Positions 1-5,219 of a DNA stretch of 6,439 bases are shown piece after piece. The stretch covers positions 1 through 6,439 of the forward strand of contig DUVO01000339.1 of the NCBI GenBank assembly GCA_012841005.1, written 5' to 3'. A program made the translations under genes and the position numbers. Under the pieces are notes generated by a model. The model was not told the DNA's origin. It did no database searches and was given only the letters and a program-made list of their open reading frames with translations. This DNA comes from Bacillota bacterium (GTDB lineage Bacteria > Bacillota > DTU030). The stretch's first letter is position 1; every line of letters starts with the position of its first letter.

Positions 1-2
1 AA

Positions 3-662
3 AAACAGAAACCTGCAGCCCCGCCGGAGGAACCAAAACCGGCGCCGGAGCCAGAAACCGGCGGGAGCCGGGGGAGAAAAAGGAGAATACAGAAAAAAAC
101 CACAACCAGGTCTTCAGATCTCCGAAAAGGCCATCTAAACCGGCCTGCCGGGAAAAAAACTATTTTCCCGGCTGCCGGTATACCCACCATAGGCAGGGAG
201 GCAATTGGCGCCAAAAGGAGCAGGAAAAGTAGTTTTTCCACGGCAAATATCGCCGGCAGCCCCCGGGAATTTCTCCCCAAGACCTCCGTGCTCCCCCGCA
301 AACAGGAAAAAGGCCCGGATACCGGGGCTGGAGGAGAAGGGACACCCACCGCGGCCGAAAACAGAACCTGGCCCAATCTGGCCCGGTTAAACCCCCCGCC
401 CAGACCACCGGGAGGGTGAGGCTTCCCCTTCAAACCTGGCAGGCTGCCAGGCCCAACGGCAACAAAGAACCCGGACTCCTACCCCGCCGGGGAAAGACCC
501 GGGCCAGGGTCGAGATCATCGGTAAAGCCGGTACATCTTCTTCCCCTGGACAAAGAAAAAGGGCAAGGGCAGGAGGAAACCAAGATAACCCCGTCGCCAA
601 ACCAGACCATCGATTTTAGAGTGGTCCTCAACTCCCTGGGACTGAGAACAATTGACAATTGA
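3..662 (+). pseudogene. Partial low-complexity reading frame with one in-frame TGA
   Basis: One frame is open from the left edge to TGA 417-419, and after that single stop stays open to TGA 660-662, about 220 codons in all. The start lies outside the window. The translation opens with a Pro/Glu/Lys-rich run (KPAAPPEEPKPAPEPE), continues basic and Ser/Gly/Pro-rich, and after the stop ends in more ordinary protein sequence (QTIDFRVVLNSLGLRTIDN). The last four residues and the stop are encoded by the heptamer repeat at 650-677. No family is recognised. Readings: the 3' tail of a gene cut by a nonsense mutation; a real gene ending at 419; or chance openness of GC-rich, A-rich DNA. A shorter frame (GTG 416 to TAG 619) overlaps the stop by GTGA but has no good ribosome site and unconvincing composition. 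The AAACCTGCAGCCC string at 9-21 recurs in the same frame in the tail of the 810-1955 gene, hinting at related tails. Confidence 0.3.
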
Positions 663-677
663 CAATGGACAATTAAC
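650..677. repeat. Tandem heptamer array (AATTGAC)4, copy 1
   Basis: Four back-to-back 7-base units: AATTGAC, AATTGAC, AATGGAC, AATTAAC. The same unit order, including the GG variant in unit three, occurs at 6361-6388, so this is a dispersed repeat and not a chance run. It contains two TTGACA hexamers (652-657, 659-664) identical to the sigma-A -35 consensus, but I see no good -10 box at the right distance on the plus strand. It supplies the final stop codon of the broken frame to its left and directly abuts the REP-like repeat to its right. Confidence 0.85.
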
Positions 678-710
678 GACGGTTCCGCAGAACAGCGGGG
701 CGGAGGACAG
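677..710. repeat. REP-like palindromic repeat, copy A
   Basis: A 34-base sequence starting CGACGGTTCCGC and ending GGGGCGGAGGACAG. It matches 2084-2117 at 32 of 34 positions (seen by direct comparison). It is an imperfect palindrome: TCCGC near the left end can pair with GCGGA near the right end, and the flanks ACGGTTCC / GGAGGACAG are loosely symmetric. Short G+C-rich repeats of this kind, often with a GGACAG or GGACGGTTC core, are common in clostridial genomes and in some cases are linked to REP-associated (Y1) transposases. No such transposase is in this window. Confidence 0.6.
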
Positions 711-739
711 AGTGATGGTCAATTACTTTTAGTCCTCCT

Positions 740-764
740 GCTTATGCCGACAGCCGGCATGAGC
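740..764 (+). other. Strong hairpin upstream of the SPOCS-like gene
   Basis: GCTTATGCCG (740-749) pairs with CGGCATGAGC (755-764) around the loop ACAGC: ten pairs, one of them G-U. It is followed by TTTACAG, so the U tract is too short for a convincing intrinsic terminator. It could end transcription from the left, protect the 5' end of the 810-1955 transcript, or be a remnant of the repeats just upstream. The rest of 711-794 shows no gene. Confidence 0.4.
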
Positions 765-809
765 TTTACAGAGGTAACTGAAAACAACGGAGAAGGGAGG
801 CAATAGACC

Positions 810-1955
810 TTGACCAGGATCCACCTCCTCCAGGCTTCCCTCCCCTTCACCCACTCCTTGCACCTGCCCACTGAACCATACCCACAGGAGATTACCGGCC
901 AGGTAAAAAGCTGCCAGCTCACCCCCACACCCCTGGCCGATGGTTCCGTTCTGGTTACCGGTACCTATGCAGTAATAGTAAATTACACCAGCCCAGGGGG
1001 GGAAAAAAAGAAGATCCGGAAAATCCAGTCCCTTAAAGAACGGATCCCCGTCGACACCTTCCCCGACCTCCTGGACATTCCCCAAAAACTGGCCCCGAGA
1101 GAAAAATGGGAATTGGCGGTAAATATACCGGAACCGCGGGTGGCCGCTGAAGCGGTCCGGCTCCAGGGAACACTGGTGACCAACCGGGGCATAAGCAGTT
1201 TCAGCCTTATCCCCCGGGCAGCATCCGTCCGCATTGAGGGGAATATTGTCCTGGACGGCTGGCTTAATAAACCGGCAGTACAGGATGCCCCTCCCCCGCC
1301 CGAAAAAAGCCTGCTCCCGCCAAACTCCTGCGCCGGTGCCTACTGCGGGGAAACAATACCTGAAGAAAAGAATCTGGCCGGAAACCCGGCACCAGAGGGA
1401 CAGGGACCGGAGAATCGGGAGAAGAAACAATCCCTGCACCGGTATAATCCGGAACAAAGTCCACCACCCTTTGCATATGATAGCAGAGGGATTCGACAGG
1501 TAAGAGACTTTCTCCACAAGGGAGGGATCAGTATGGTCGACGATGTAAAACCTGCAGCCCTTCGCTATGCTGCCGATGAACCGCCCGCACCGGCATCTTT
1601 GGAAGCGGACACTGGTGCTGTAGGCCCCGCAGCCCTCCGCTATGCAGCAGATACAGAGGAAAGCGCAGCCTCCGGGCCCACAAGCGAAGAGACACAACCC
1701 ATTGCCCCCGAAGCAGAGGCAGGGGATACTACCCCTACCCAAAGCACTGCTTCCCCAAAGAGGAAAAAGCCGGTCCCCTATTATCGGATTCCCAGCATTA
1801 AGGGACCGGGAAAAAAGAAAGGAAGTGATATAATGGCCAATAAAAAAGCCACCTTAAAGGTTGAAGATTTACTGCGGGCCGGGCGCAGTCATTTTGAGAT
1901 CCCCAAATCAAAGCAAGAGGCCCTCAAAAAGAAGGCCCCCCGGAGGCGGGGCTGA
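810..1955 (+). CDS. SPOCS (DUF3794)-like protein with Pro/Ala/Lys-rich tail
   Basis: A 381-residue protein starting at TTG 810, chosen because GGGAGG (795-800) sits nine bases upstream. Residues about 25-150 alternate hydrophobic and polar residues in a beta-rich pattern: VKSCQLTPTPLADGSVLVTG, then AVIVNYTSPGGEKKKIRKIQS and IPVDTF. This resembles the SPOCS/DUF3794 domain found in spore-coat and sporulation proteins such as SipL; the assignment is by pattern only. From about residue 155 the sequence is Pro/Glu/Ala-rich and probably disordered, with PAALRYAAD at 248-256 and again at 273-281, then a Lys/Arg-rich end (KRKKPVPYY at about 315, KKKAPRRRG at the C-terminus). There is no signal peptide or membrane segment. 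Two in-frame ATGs (residues 242 and 342) have ribosome-site-like sequence and could start shorter products. The gene is convergent with the transketolase operon. A structural or surface-binding role in the spore is inference. The 337-residue antisense frame over it is Gly/Cys/Phe-rich and not credible. Confidence 0.75.
   Translation: MTRIHLLQASLPFTHSLHLPTEPYPQEITGQVKSCQLTPTPLADGSVLVTGTYAVIVNYTSPGGEKKKIRKIQSLKERIPVDTFPDLLDIPQKLAPREKWELAVNIPEPRVAAEAVRLQGTLVTNRGISSFSLIPRAASVRIEGNIVLDGWLNKPAVQDAPPPPEKSLLPPNSCAGAYCGETIPEEKNLAGNPAPEGQGPENREKKQSLHRYNPEQSPPPFAYDSRGIRQVRDFLHKGGISMVDDVKPAALRYAADEPPAPASLEADTGAVGPAALRYAADTEESAASGPTSEETQPIAPEAEAGDTTPTQSTASPKRKKPVPYYRIPSIKGPGKKKGSDIMANKKATLKVEDLLRAGRSHFEIPKSKQEALKKKAPRRRG
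1520..1535 (+). promoter_or_regulatory. Internal ribosome site and ATG inside the SPOCS-like gene
   Basis: GGGAGG (1520-1525) lies seven bases before ATG 1533-1535, in frame with the host gene, giving a possible 140-residue product that holds only the Pro/Ala/Lys-rich tail. Site and spacing are as good as at the annotated TTG start. The motif also encodes KGG in the host protein, so it may be coincidence. Confidence 0.3.
1551..1652 (+). repeat. Duplicated PAALRYAAD peptide in the tail
   Basis: Bases 1551-1577 and 1626-1652 both encode PAALRYAAD, 75 bases (25 residues) apart. The DNA copies differ mainly at third codon positions (for example CCTGCAGCCCTTCGC against CCCGCAGCCCTCCGC). The differences are therefore mostly silent, which suggests the peptide is conserved and functional, perhaps a binding motif in a disordered tail. 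Confidence 0.75.
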
Positions 1956-2083
1956 GGCTAGCCATACCGGACCGTGCGGTTCCGGAAACAGAGCACATTG
2001 CCAGCTCTATCACCAGCAGATTTATCAATGGCTAGCAGCATTTCTGGCTAAGCGACATTTCGACTTGCGGCGAAGGGCACTAG

Positions 2084-2117
2084 CGACGGTTCCGCGGGAC
2101 AGCGGGGCGGAGGACAG
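2084..2117. repeat. REP-like palindromic repeat, copy B
   Basis: The second copy of the 34-base element at 677-710; the two differ only inside the core (CGCGGGACAG here, CGCAGAACAG there). The TCCGC/GCGGA arms are intact in both. Here it is not next to a heptamer array, so the two repeat families can occur separately. Confidence 0.6.
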
Positions 2118-2125
2118 GAGATCCG

Positions 2126-2161
2126 GAGCCTTCGAGCGGGACATGGAGGTCCCATGGGCTC
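2126..2161. other. Two-part hairpin in the convergent intergenic region
   Basis: GAGCC (2126-2130) pairs with GGCTC (2157-2161), and inside it GGGAC (2138-2142) pairs with GTCCC (2149-2153) around the loop ATGGAG. CATGG (2142-2146) and CCATG (2152-2156) give a competing fold. The two nested arms suggest a structured RNA or a palindromic DNA element; no known family is recognised. Confidence 0.4.
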
Positions 2162-2238
2162 ACGACCCCGCCGGACAAGGAACCGGAGCGCAAGTTTCTT
2201 CCGCAGGGAGAACTGGGAGCGAAGCCAGAAATGCTGCT

Positions 2239-2280
2239 AAAAATCAGGGGACAGTCGCCCTTTTCCGGTGCCTGTCCCCT
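2239..2280 (-). terminator. Probable terminator of the transketolase operon
   Basis: AGGGGACAG (2246-2254) pairs perfectly over nine bases with CTGTCCCCT (2272-2280), with partial inner pairing (CGCC against GGTG) around a TTTTCC loop. On the minus strand the stem is followed after GA by five T (2239-2243), so it would work as an intrinsic terminator about a dozen bases after the TAA of the C subunit. On the plus strand it is followed by a loosely T-rich stretch and may also stop read-through from the SPOCS-like gene. The GGGGACAG...CTGTCCCC arms also resemble dispersed clostridial REP-type palindromes. Confidence 0.6.
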
Positions 2281-2292
2281 TCCTTTCCCGTC

Positions 2293-3231
2293 TTATTTTT
2301 TTGCCATCGCCTTCTTGGCGGCTTCCACTATATCCGCCGCCGTCAGTCCGTATTTTTTGAGCAGGTCGCCGGGAGAGCCCGATTCCCCAAAGGTATCCCT
2401 TATGCCGACCCTGTAGATGGGAACGGGGCATTCCTCGGCCAGGACCTCGGCCACTGCTCCCCCCAGGCCGCCGATAATATTGTGTTCCTCGGCGGTGACC
2501 AGGGCCCCGGTTTCCCGGGCCGCCTTTACAAGGGCCTCAGTGTCAATGGGTTTGATGGTAGACATATTCAAGACCCGGGCTTCCACCCCTTCACCGGCCA
2601 GGGTCTCAGCCGCCGCCAGGGCTTCTCCAACCATGTACCCACAGGCAACAATGGTTACATCCTTTCCCTCCTGGAGCAGGGCGGCCTTACCGATCTCAAA
2701 CCGGTAATCATCACCGAAGATTACCGGTACCTTGGGGCGCCCCAGGCGCAGGTAAACAGGCCCCTTGTAGGCCGCTGCCGCCTGGACCGCCAGGCGGGTC
2801 TCCACCCCATCGGCGGGGACTATGACCGTCATCCCGGGAAGGGCCCGCATGAGGGCGATATCCTCCACCGACTGGTGGGAAGCACCATCTTCCCCCACGG
2901 TAAGACCCGCATGGGTGGCGGCAATCTTCACGTTAAGCTGTGGGTAACAGACAGAATTCCGCACCTGGTCAAAGGCCCTGCCGGTGGCAAAGACGGCAAA
3001 GGTACTGGCGAAGGGAATTTTCCCCGCCGCCGCCAGGCCGGCCGCCGTGCCAATCATATTGGCTTCAGCAATCCCCATGTTAAAAAACCGCCCGGGAAAC
3101 TCCGCCCCAAAAACTGCCGTTTTGGTTGATTTTGATAGGTCAGCATCCAGGACCACAATATCAGGGTTAGTCCTACCCAACTCCGCCAGGGCCTTGCCGT
3201 AGGCATCACGGGTAGCGATTTTTTCCGTCAC
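2293..3231 (-). CDS. tkt: Transketolase, C-terminal subunit
   Basis: A 312-residue protein forming, with the upstream gene, a split transketolase. It carries the pyrimidine-binding and C-terminal domains; the enzyme moves two-carbon ketol units between sugar phosphates in the cytoplasmic non-oxidative pentose phosphate pathway. Visible motifs: GIAEANM at 53-59 with Glu56 as the expected cofactor-activating glutamate; FATGR at 81-85; and THAGLTVGEDGASHQSVED at 106-124, the conserved transketolase loop with substrate-binding His. The C-terminal domain begins near 190 (VTIVACGYMVGEAL). The start is GTG 3231, chosen because GGAGG lies seven bases upstream and the protein then begins at the usual family position; an open extension to ATG 3318 overlaps the upstream gene and lacks homology. 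It follows the N subunit by 37 bases. The length is normal for split forms. DXS and pyruvate dehydrogenase E1-beta are distant relatives, but the gene pair and motifs fit transketolase. Confidence 0.93.
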   Translation of the reverse strand: MTEKIATRDAYGKALAELGRTNPDIVVLDADLSKSTKTAVFGAEFPGRFFNMGIAEANMIGTAAGLAAAGKIPFASTFAVFATGRAFDQVRNSVCYPQLNVKIAATHAGLTVGEDGASHQSVEDIALMRALPGMTVIVPADGVETRLAVQAAAAYKGPVYLRLGRPKVPVIFGDDYRFEIGKAALLQEGKDVTIVACGYMVGEALAAAETLAGEGVEARVLNMSTIKPIDTEALVKAARETGALVTAEEHNIIGGLGGAVAEVLAEECPVPIYRVGIRDTFGESGSPGDLLKKYGLTAADIVEAAKKAMAKK

Positions 3232-3268
3232 TGGAATTCCTCCCTTCTTGCCTGCAAAACTAAATTCC

Positions 3269-4093
3269 CTAAGCCAGCTCTGCCAGGGCCTGCTCCGCCT
3301 GTTCCTTGCTGGGAGCATTGCCGTGCCAGCCCACCTGGTTTTCCATGAAGGAGACGCCTTTGCCCTTTACAGTATTGGCAACAATCATGGTCGGCCTGCC
3401 CTTGGTTTCCTTGGCCTTTTCTACGGCGGCGATAATCTCGCCAAAGTCATGGCCATCAATGGTAAGGACATTCCAGCCGAAGGCGGCCCATTTTTCCGGC
3501 AGGGGCTCTGAATTCATGACCTCCCTGATGGAACCGTCGATCTGGAGGCCGTTGAAATCAAGGAAAGCCGTTAAATTGTCCAAGCCATAGTGGGCAGCCG
3601 CCATAGCCGCTTCCCAGATCATACCTTCATTGATTTCACCATCACCTAAAACCACATAGACCCGGTAATCCTTCTTGTCCAGTTTTCCCGCCAGGGCCAT
3701 TCCATTGGCGGCCGCCAGCCCCTGCCCCAGGGACCCGGTGGACATCTCCACACCGGGGGTTTTCTTCATATCGGGGTGACCCTGGAGACGGCTGTTGATC
3801 TTCCGCAGTGTTTTCAGTTCTTCCACGGGGAAAATTCCCCTCTCGGCCAGGGCGGCGTACAGTACAGGACAGGCATGACCCTTGGACAGGACAAAGCGGT
3901 CCCTCTCTTCCCAATCGGGCCGGGCCGGATCCACCTTCATCACTTGAAAATAGAGGGCCGTGACAATATCGGCAATGGAAAGGGAACCTCCCGGATGGCC
4001 CGATCCGGCTTCGGCCAACATACTCACAATGTGGCGCCGGATTCTTTTTGCCTTGTCTTCCAGCATTGCCTTGGTTTCTGCCGCAAGCTCCAT
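3269..4093 (-). CDS. tkt: Transketolase, N-terminal subunit
   Basis: A 274-residue protein, the thiamine-diphosphate-binding half of the split transketolase. The cofactor motif GDGEINEG is at 150-157 and closes with Asn181 (DFNGLQIDG). The conserved histidines of the family are present: GSGHPGG at 30-36, SKGH at 70-73, LQGHP at 104-108 and GWHG at 255-258. STGSLGQGL at 118-126 is also typical. The start is ATG 4093, with AAGGAGG seven bases upstream; the stop is TAG. It is the first gene of a two-gene operon with the C subunit, and the two products should assemble as a heterotetramer. Single-chain transketolases are about 650 residues; this pair totals 586, as is usual for split enzymes of archaea and many Firmicutes. 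The 380-base upstream region with tandem palindromes suggests specific regulation. Confidence 0.94.
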   Translation of the reverse strand: MELAAETKAMLEDKAKRIRRHIVSMLAEAGSGHPGGSLSIADIVTALYFQVMKVDPARPDWEERDRFVLSKGHACPVLYAALAERGIFPVEELKTLRKINSRLQGHPDMKKTPGVEMSTGSLGQGLAAANGMALAGKLDKKDYRVYVVLGDGEINEGMIWEAAMAAAHYGLDNLTAFLDFNGLQIDGSIREVMNSEPLPEKWAAFGWNVLTIDGHDFGEIIAAVEKAKETKGRPTMIVANTVKGKGVSFMENQVGWHGNAPSKEQAEQALAELA

Positions 4094-4157
4094 CTTTTTT
4101 CCTCCTTTTCTCTATTTGTCTTTAGAATCACAGGCCCAGGGCCCGGATATCACCGCC

Positions 4158-4195
4158 AATGCTCACCTGCATTGATTTTAATGCTCACTCGCATC
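4158..4195. promoter_or_regulatory. Two tandem palindromes, candidate operators
   Basis: AATGC-TCACCT-GCATT (4158-4173) is a perfect palindrome of 5-base arms with a 6-base centre. AATGC-TCACTC-GCATC (4180-4195) repeats it with one broken arm base. Start-to-start distance is 22 bases, about two helical turns, so both sites face the same side of the DNA. The second site overlaps the candidate -10 box of the transketolase promoter. Paired dyads like these suit a dimeric repressor; the family of the regulator is not visible here. Confidence 0.5.
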
Positions 4196-4223
4196 ATAAC
4201 ATACCCTCTCCCTGCTGTTACAA
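4193..4223 (-). promoter_or_regulatory. Candidate sigma-A promoter of the transketolase operon
   Basis: On the minus strand TTGTAA (4223-4218) is followed after 19 bases by TATGAT (4198-4193), or after 18 by TTATGA. The -10 match is good, the -35 fair and the spacing long. The predicted start site would leave a leader of about 95 bases and place the palindromes at and just after the start, a classic repressor position. Confidence 0.35.
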
Positions 4224-4473
4224 AACTCCCGCCGGGGTAAAGGCCGGTGAACAGGCAGCCTGGCAGGCCTGTTATTAGATATAGCTTATAATATGCAAAT
4301 ATCATGCCTTTTACCGCAGGCTCCTCCATAATATTTCCGGTTAATCCCCCCAGCTCCAGCTGGCAGGGATTCTTTCGACCTTGAGGAGCAGAAAAAACCC
4401 CGGCAAAATTATGTAGAGATTCCTAAGCGGGTAGAAGGAAGGGATCGCCTCCCCGGTCGAAGGTCAATCCCCC

Positions 4474-5205
4474 TCAAGTTCTACCCCTGGCCAGTACTTT
4501 TAAAACAAAACGGGGCAGGGCCAACATCCTTAGCAGCCGCTGGGGCTGGAAAAGGAGACGGTAAAGCCACTCCAGGCCCCGGCGGCGCATCCACCCGGGA
4601 GCCCTGCGGACCCTCCCGGCAAAGACATCGAGGCTCCCCCCGACACCGATGGCTACCTGCACCCCCAGCCGCTGCCGGTTGCGATAGATCCATTTTTCCT
4701 GTTTCGGCATACCCAAGCCCACCAGCAGGATATGGGGCCTGGCGGCGGCAACTTCCGCCACCACCCTTTCCTCTTCCTCCGGGGTAAAGTAGCCGTGCTG
4801 CACCCCGGCAATGACAAGACCCGGGTATCTTTTTTCCAGGCACCGGGCCGCCTCCGCCGCCACCCCCGGGGCCCCACCCAGGAGGTAAACCCGGTAACCC
4901 CTTTGGGCCGCCAAGTCCACTATCCGGGCCGCCAGTTCTATCCCCGGCACCCGCTCAGGGACAGGGGTCCCCAGCCACCGGGCCGCCCAGACAATCCCGA
5001 TGCCGTCGGCGACCACCAGGTGGGCTGCCTGGAGTATTTCCATAAGTTCCCTGTCCTCCCCCGCCTTCATCACCGTCTCCGGATTAGCCGTCACTACCTG
5101 ATGACATTCCCCCCCGGTCAGAAAAGAAGCGATCCTTGCCACCGCCTCCTCCATCCCCAGGGGATCAAAGGGAACTCCCAGAAGGGTTATTCTACCTGCA
5201 CCCAC
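4474..5205 (-). CDS. tagA: WecG/TagA/CpsF-family glycosyltransferase
   Basis: A 243-residue family GT26 enzyme. Relatives transfer N-acetylmannosamine (TagA) or its uronic acid (WecG) from UDP-sugar to a lipid-diphosphate-GlcNAc at the inner face of the membrane, making the linkage unit of wall teichoic acid or another cell-wall polysaccharide. Motifs in order: TANPE at 39-43; ADG at 66-68, with Asp67 matching the proposed catalytic aspartate; LLGGAPGVA at 108-116; GLGMPKQE at 163-170; GVGGSLDVFAG at 187-197; RAP at 201-203; and the basic, hydrophobic C-terminal end LEWLYRL...P-R (211-223), which in TagA contacts the membrane. The start is GTG 5205, six bases after the csaB stop, with GGAGGTGA just upstream. 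It is translationally linked to csaB, pointing to a shared role in secondary wall polysaccharide. The exact sugar cannot be told from sequence. Confidence 0.9.
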   Translation of the reverse strand: MGAGRITLLGVPFDPLGMEEAVARIASFLTGGECHQVVTANPETVMKAGEDRELMEILQAAHLVVADGIGIVWAARWLGTPVPERVPGIELAARIVDLAAQRGYRVYLLGGAPGVAAEAARCLEKRYPGLVIAGVQHGYFTPEEEERVVAEVAAARPHILLVGLGMPKQEKWIYRNRQRLGVQVAIGVGGSLDVFAGRVRRAPGWMRRRGLEWLYRLLFQPQRLLRMLALPRFVLKVLARGRT

Positions 5206-5211
5206 CGCAGT

Positions 5212-5219
5212 TCACCTCC
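5212..5219 (-). promoter_or_regulatory. tagA ribosome site overlapping the csaB stop
   Basis: Minus-strand GGAGGTGA is an excellent match to the 16S rRNA 3' end, and its last three bases are the TGA stop of csaB. It lies six bases before the tagA GTG. Terminating and initiating ribosomes therefore share a site, which predicts coupled translation of the two genes. Confidence 0.75.

Larger units (their letters stand above)
1956..2292. other. Convergent intergenic region, structured, no gene
   Basis: These 337 bases lie between the ends of the SPOCS-like gene and the transketolase C subunit. I find no credible coding frame: the plus frame that crosses it is mainly an antisense shadow of transketolase. 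It holds a small GC hairpin right after the SPOCS stop (CCGG 1967-1970 with CCGG 1982-1985, enclosing CC/GG), REP-like copy B (2084-2117), a hairpin at 2126-2161 and a terminator-like hairpin at 2246-2280. The parts at 1986-2083 and 2162-2238 are unexplained. It may be a collapsed mobile element or an uncharacterised structured repeat. Confidence 0.55.
4094..4473 (-). other. Control region upstream of the transketolase operon
   Basis: 380 bases without a credible gene, between the end of tagA and the N subunit start. From the transketolase side it holds the ribosome site, a leader of about 100 bases, two tandem palindromes (4158-4195) and a candidate promoter (4193-4223). Further upstream are a hairpin with 7-base arms (AACAGGC 4250-4256, GCCTGTT 4267-4273), an AT-rich patch (4274-4310) with a weak second promoter candidate, and a perfect palindrome CCAGCT-CC-AGCTGG (4350-4363). 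I could not find a convincing intrinsic terminator for tagA in 4380-4473: a T6 run follows CCGGGG on the minus strand, but no matching stem is visible. Confidence 0.5.

Noticed and set aside
417..451. TGA 417-419 as a selenocysteine codon, with the hairpin CCTGGCAG/CTGCCAGG (435-451) as a SECIS
   Set aside because: The hairpin is at a plausible distance, but the surrounding protein is low-complexity with no redox motif and the pairing is a simple palindrome without a clear SECIS loop.
729..1742. Minus-strand open frame of 337 codons opposite the SPOCS-like gene
   Set aside because: The translation is rich in Gly, Cys, Phe and Trp with no motif, typical of antisense to Pro/Ala-rich coding DNA, and the plus strand has a proper ribosome site and domain-like pattern.
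1829..1834. TATAAT as an internal promoter in the SPOCS-like gene
   Set aside because: The -35 position 17 bases upstream reads ACCGGG, with no resemblance to TTGACA.
1967..2083. Remnant of a group II intron 3' end (GTGCGGTTC-like bases near 1974-1982)
   Set aside because: No domain V fold with its conserved AGC triad and GNRA tetraloop can be drawn, and there is no reverse transcriptase nearby.
1861..3129. Plus-strand open frame of 422 codons
   Set aside because: Most of it is antisense to the transketolase C subunit, whose motifs are unmistakable; the first part crosses the SPOCS tail and intergenic hairpins and has no start signal.
3232..3318. Longer start for the transketolase C subunit at ATG 3318
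   Set aside because: It would overlap the N subunit and adds a basic stretch without homology; GTG 3231 has GGAGG at seven bases.
4391..4460. Intrinsic terminator for tagA around the minus-strand T6 run
   Set aside because: The bases before the T run (CCGGGG) have no complementary arm close by; CCGGGG recurs further upstream but as a direct repeat, and TTCGACC/GGTCGAA arms are more than 70 bases apart.
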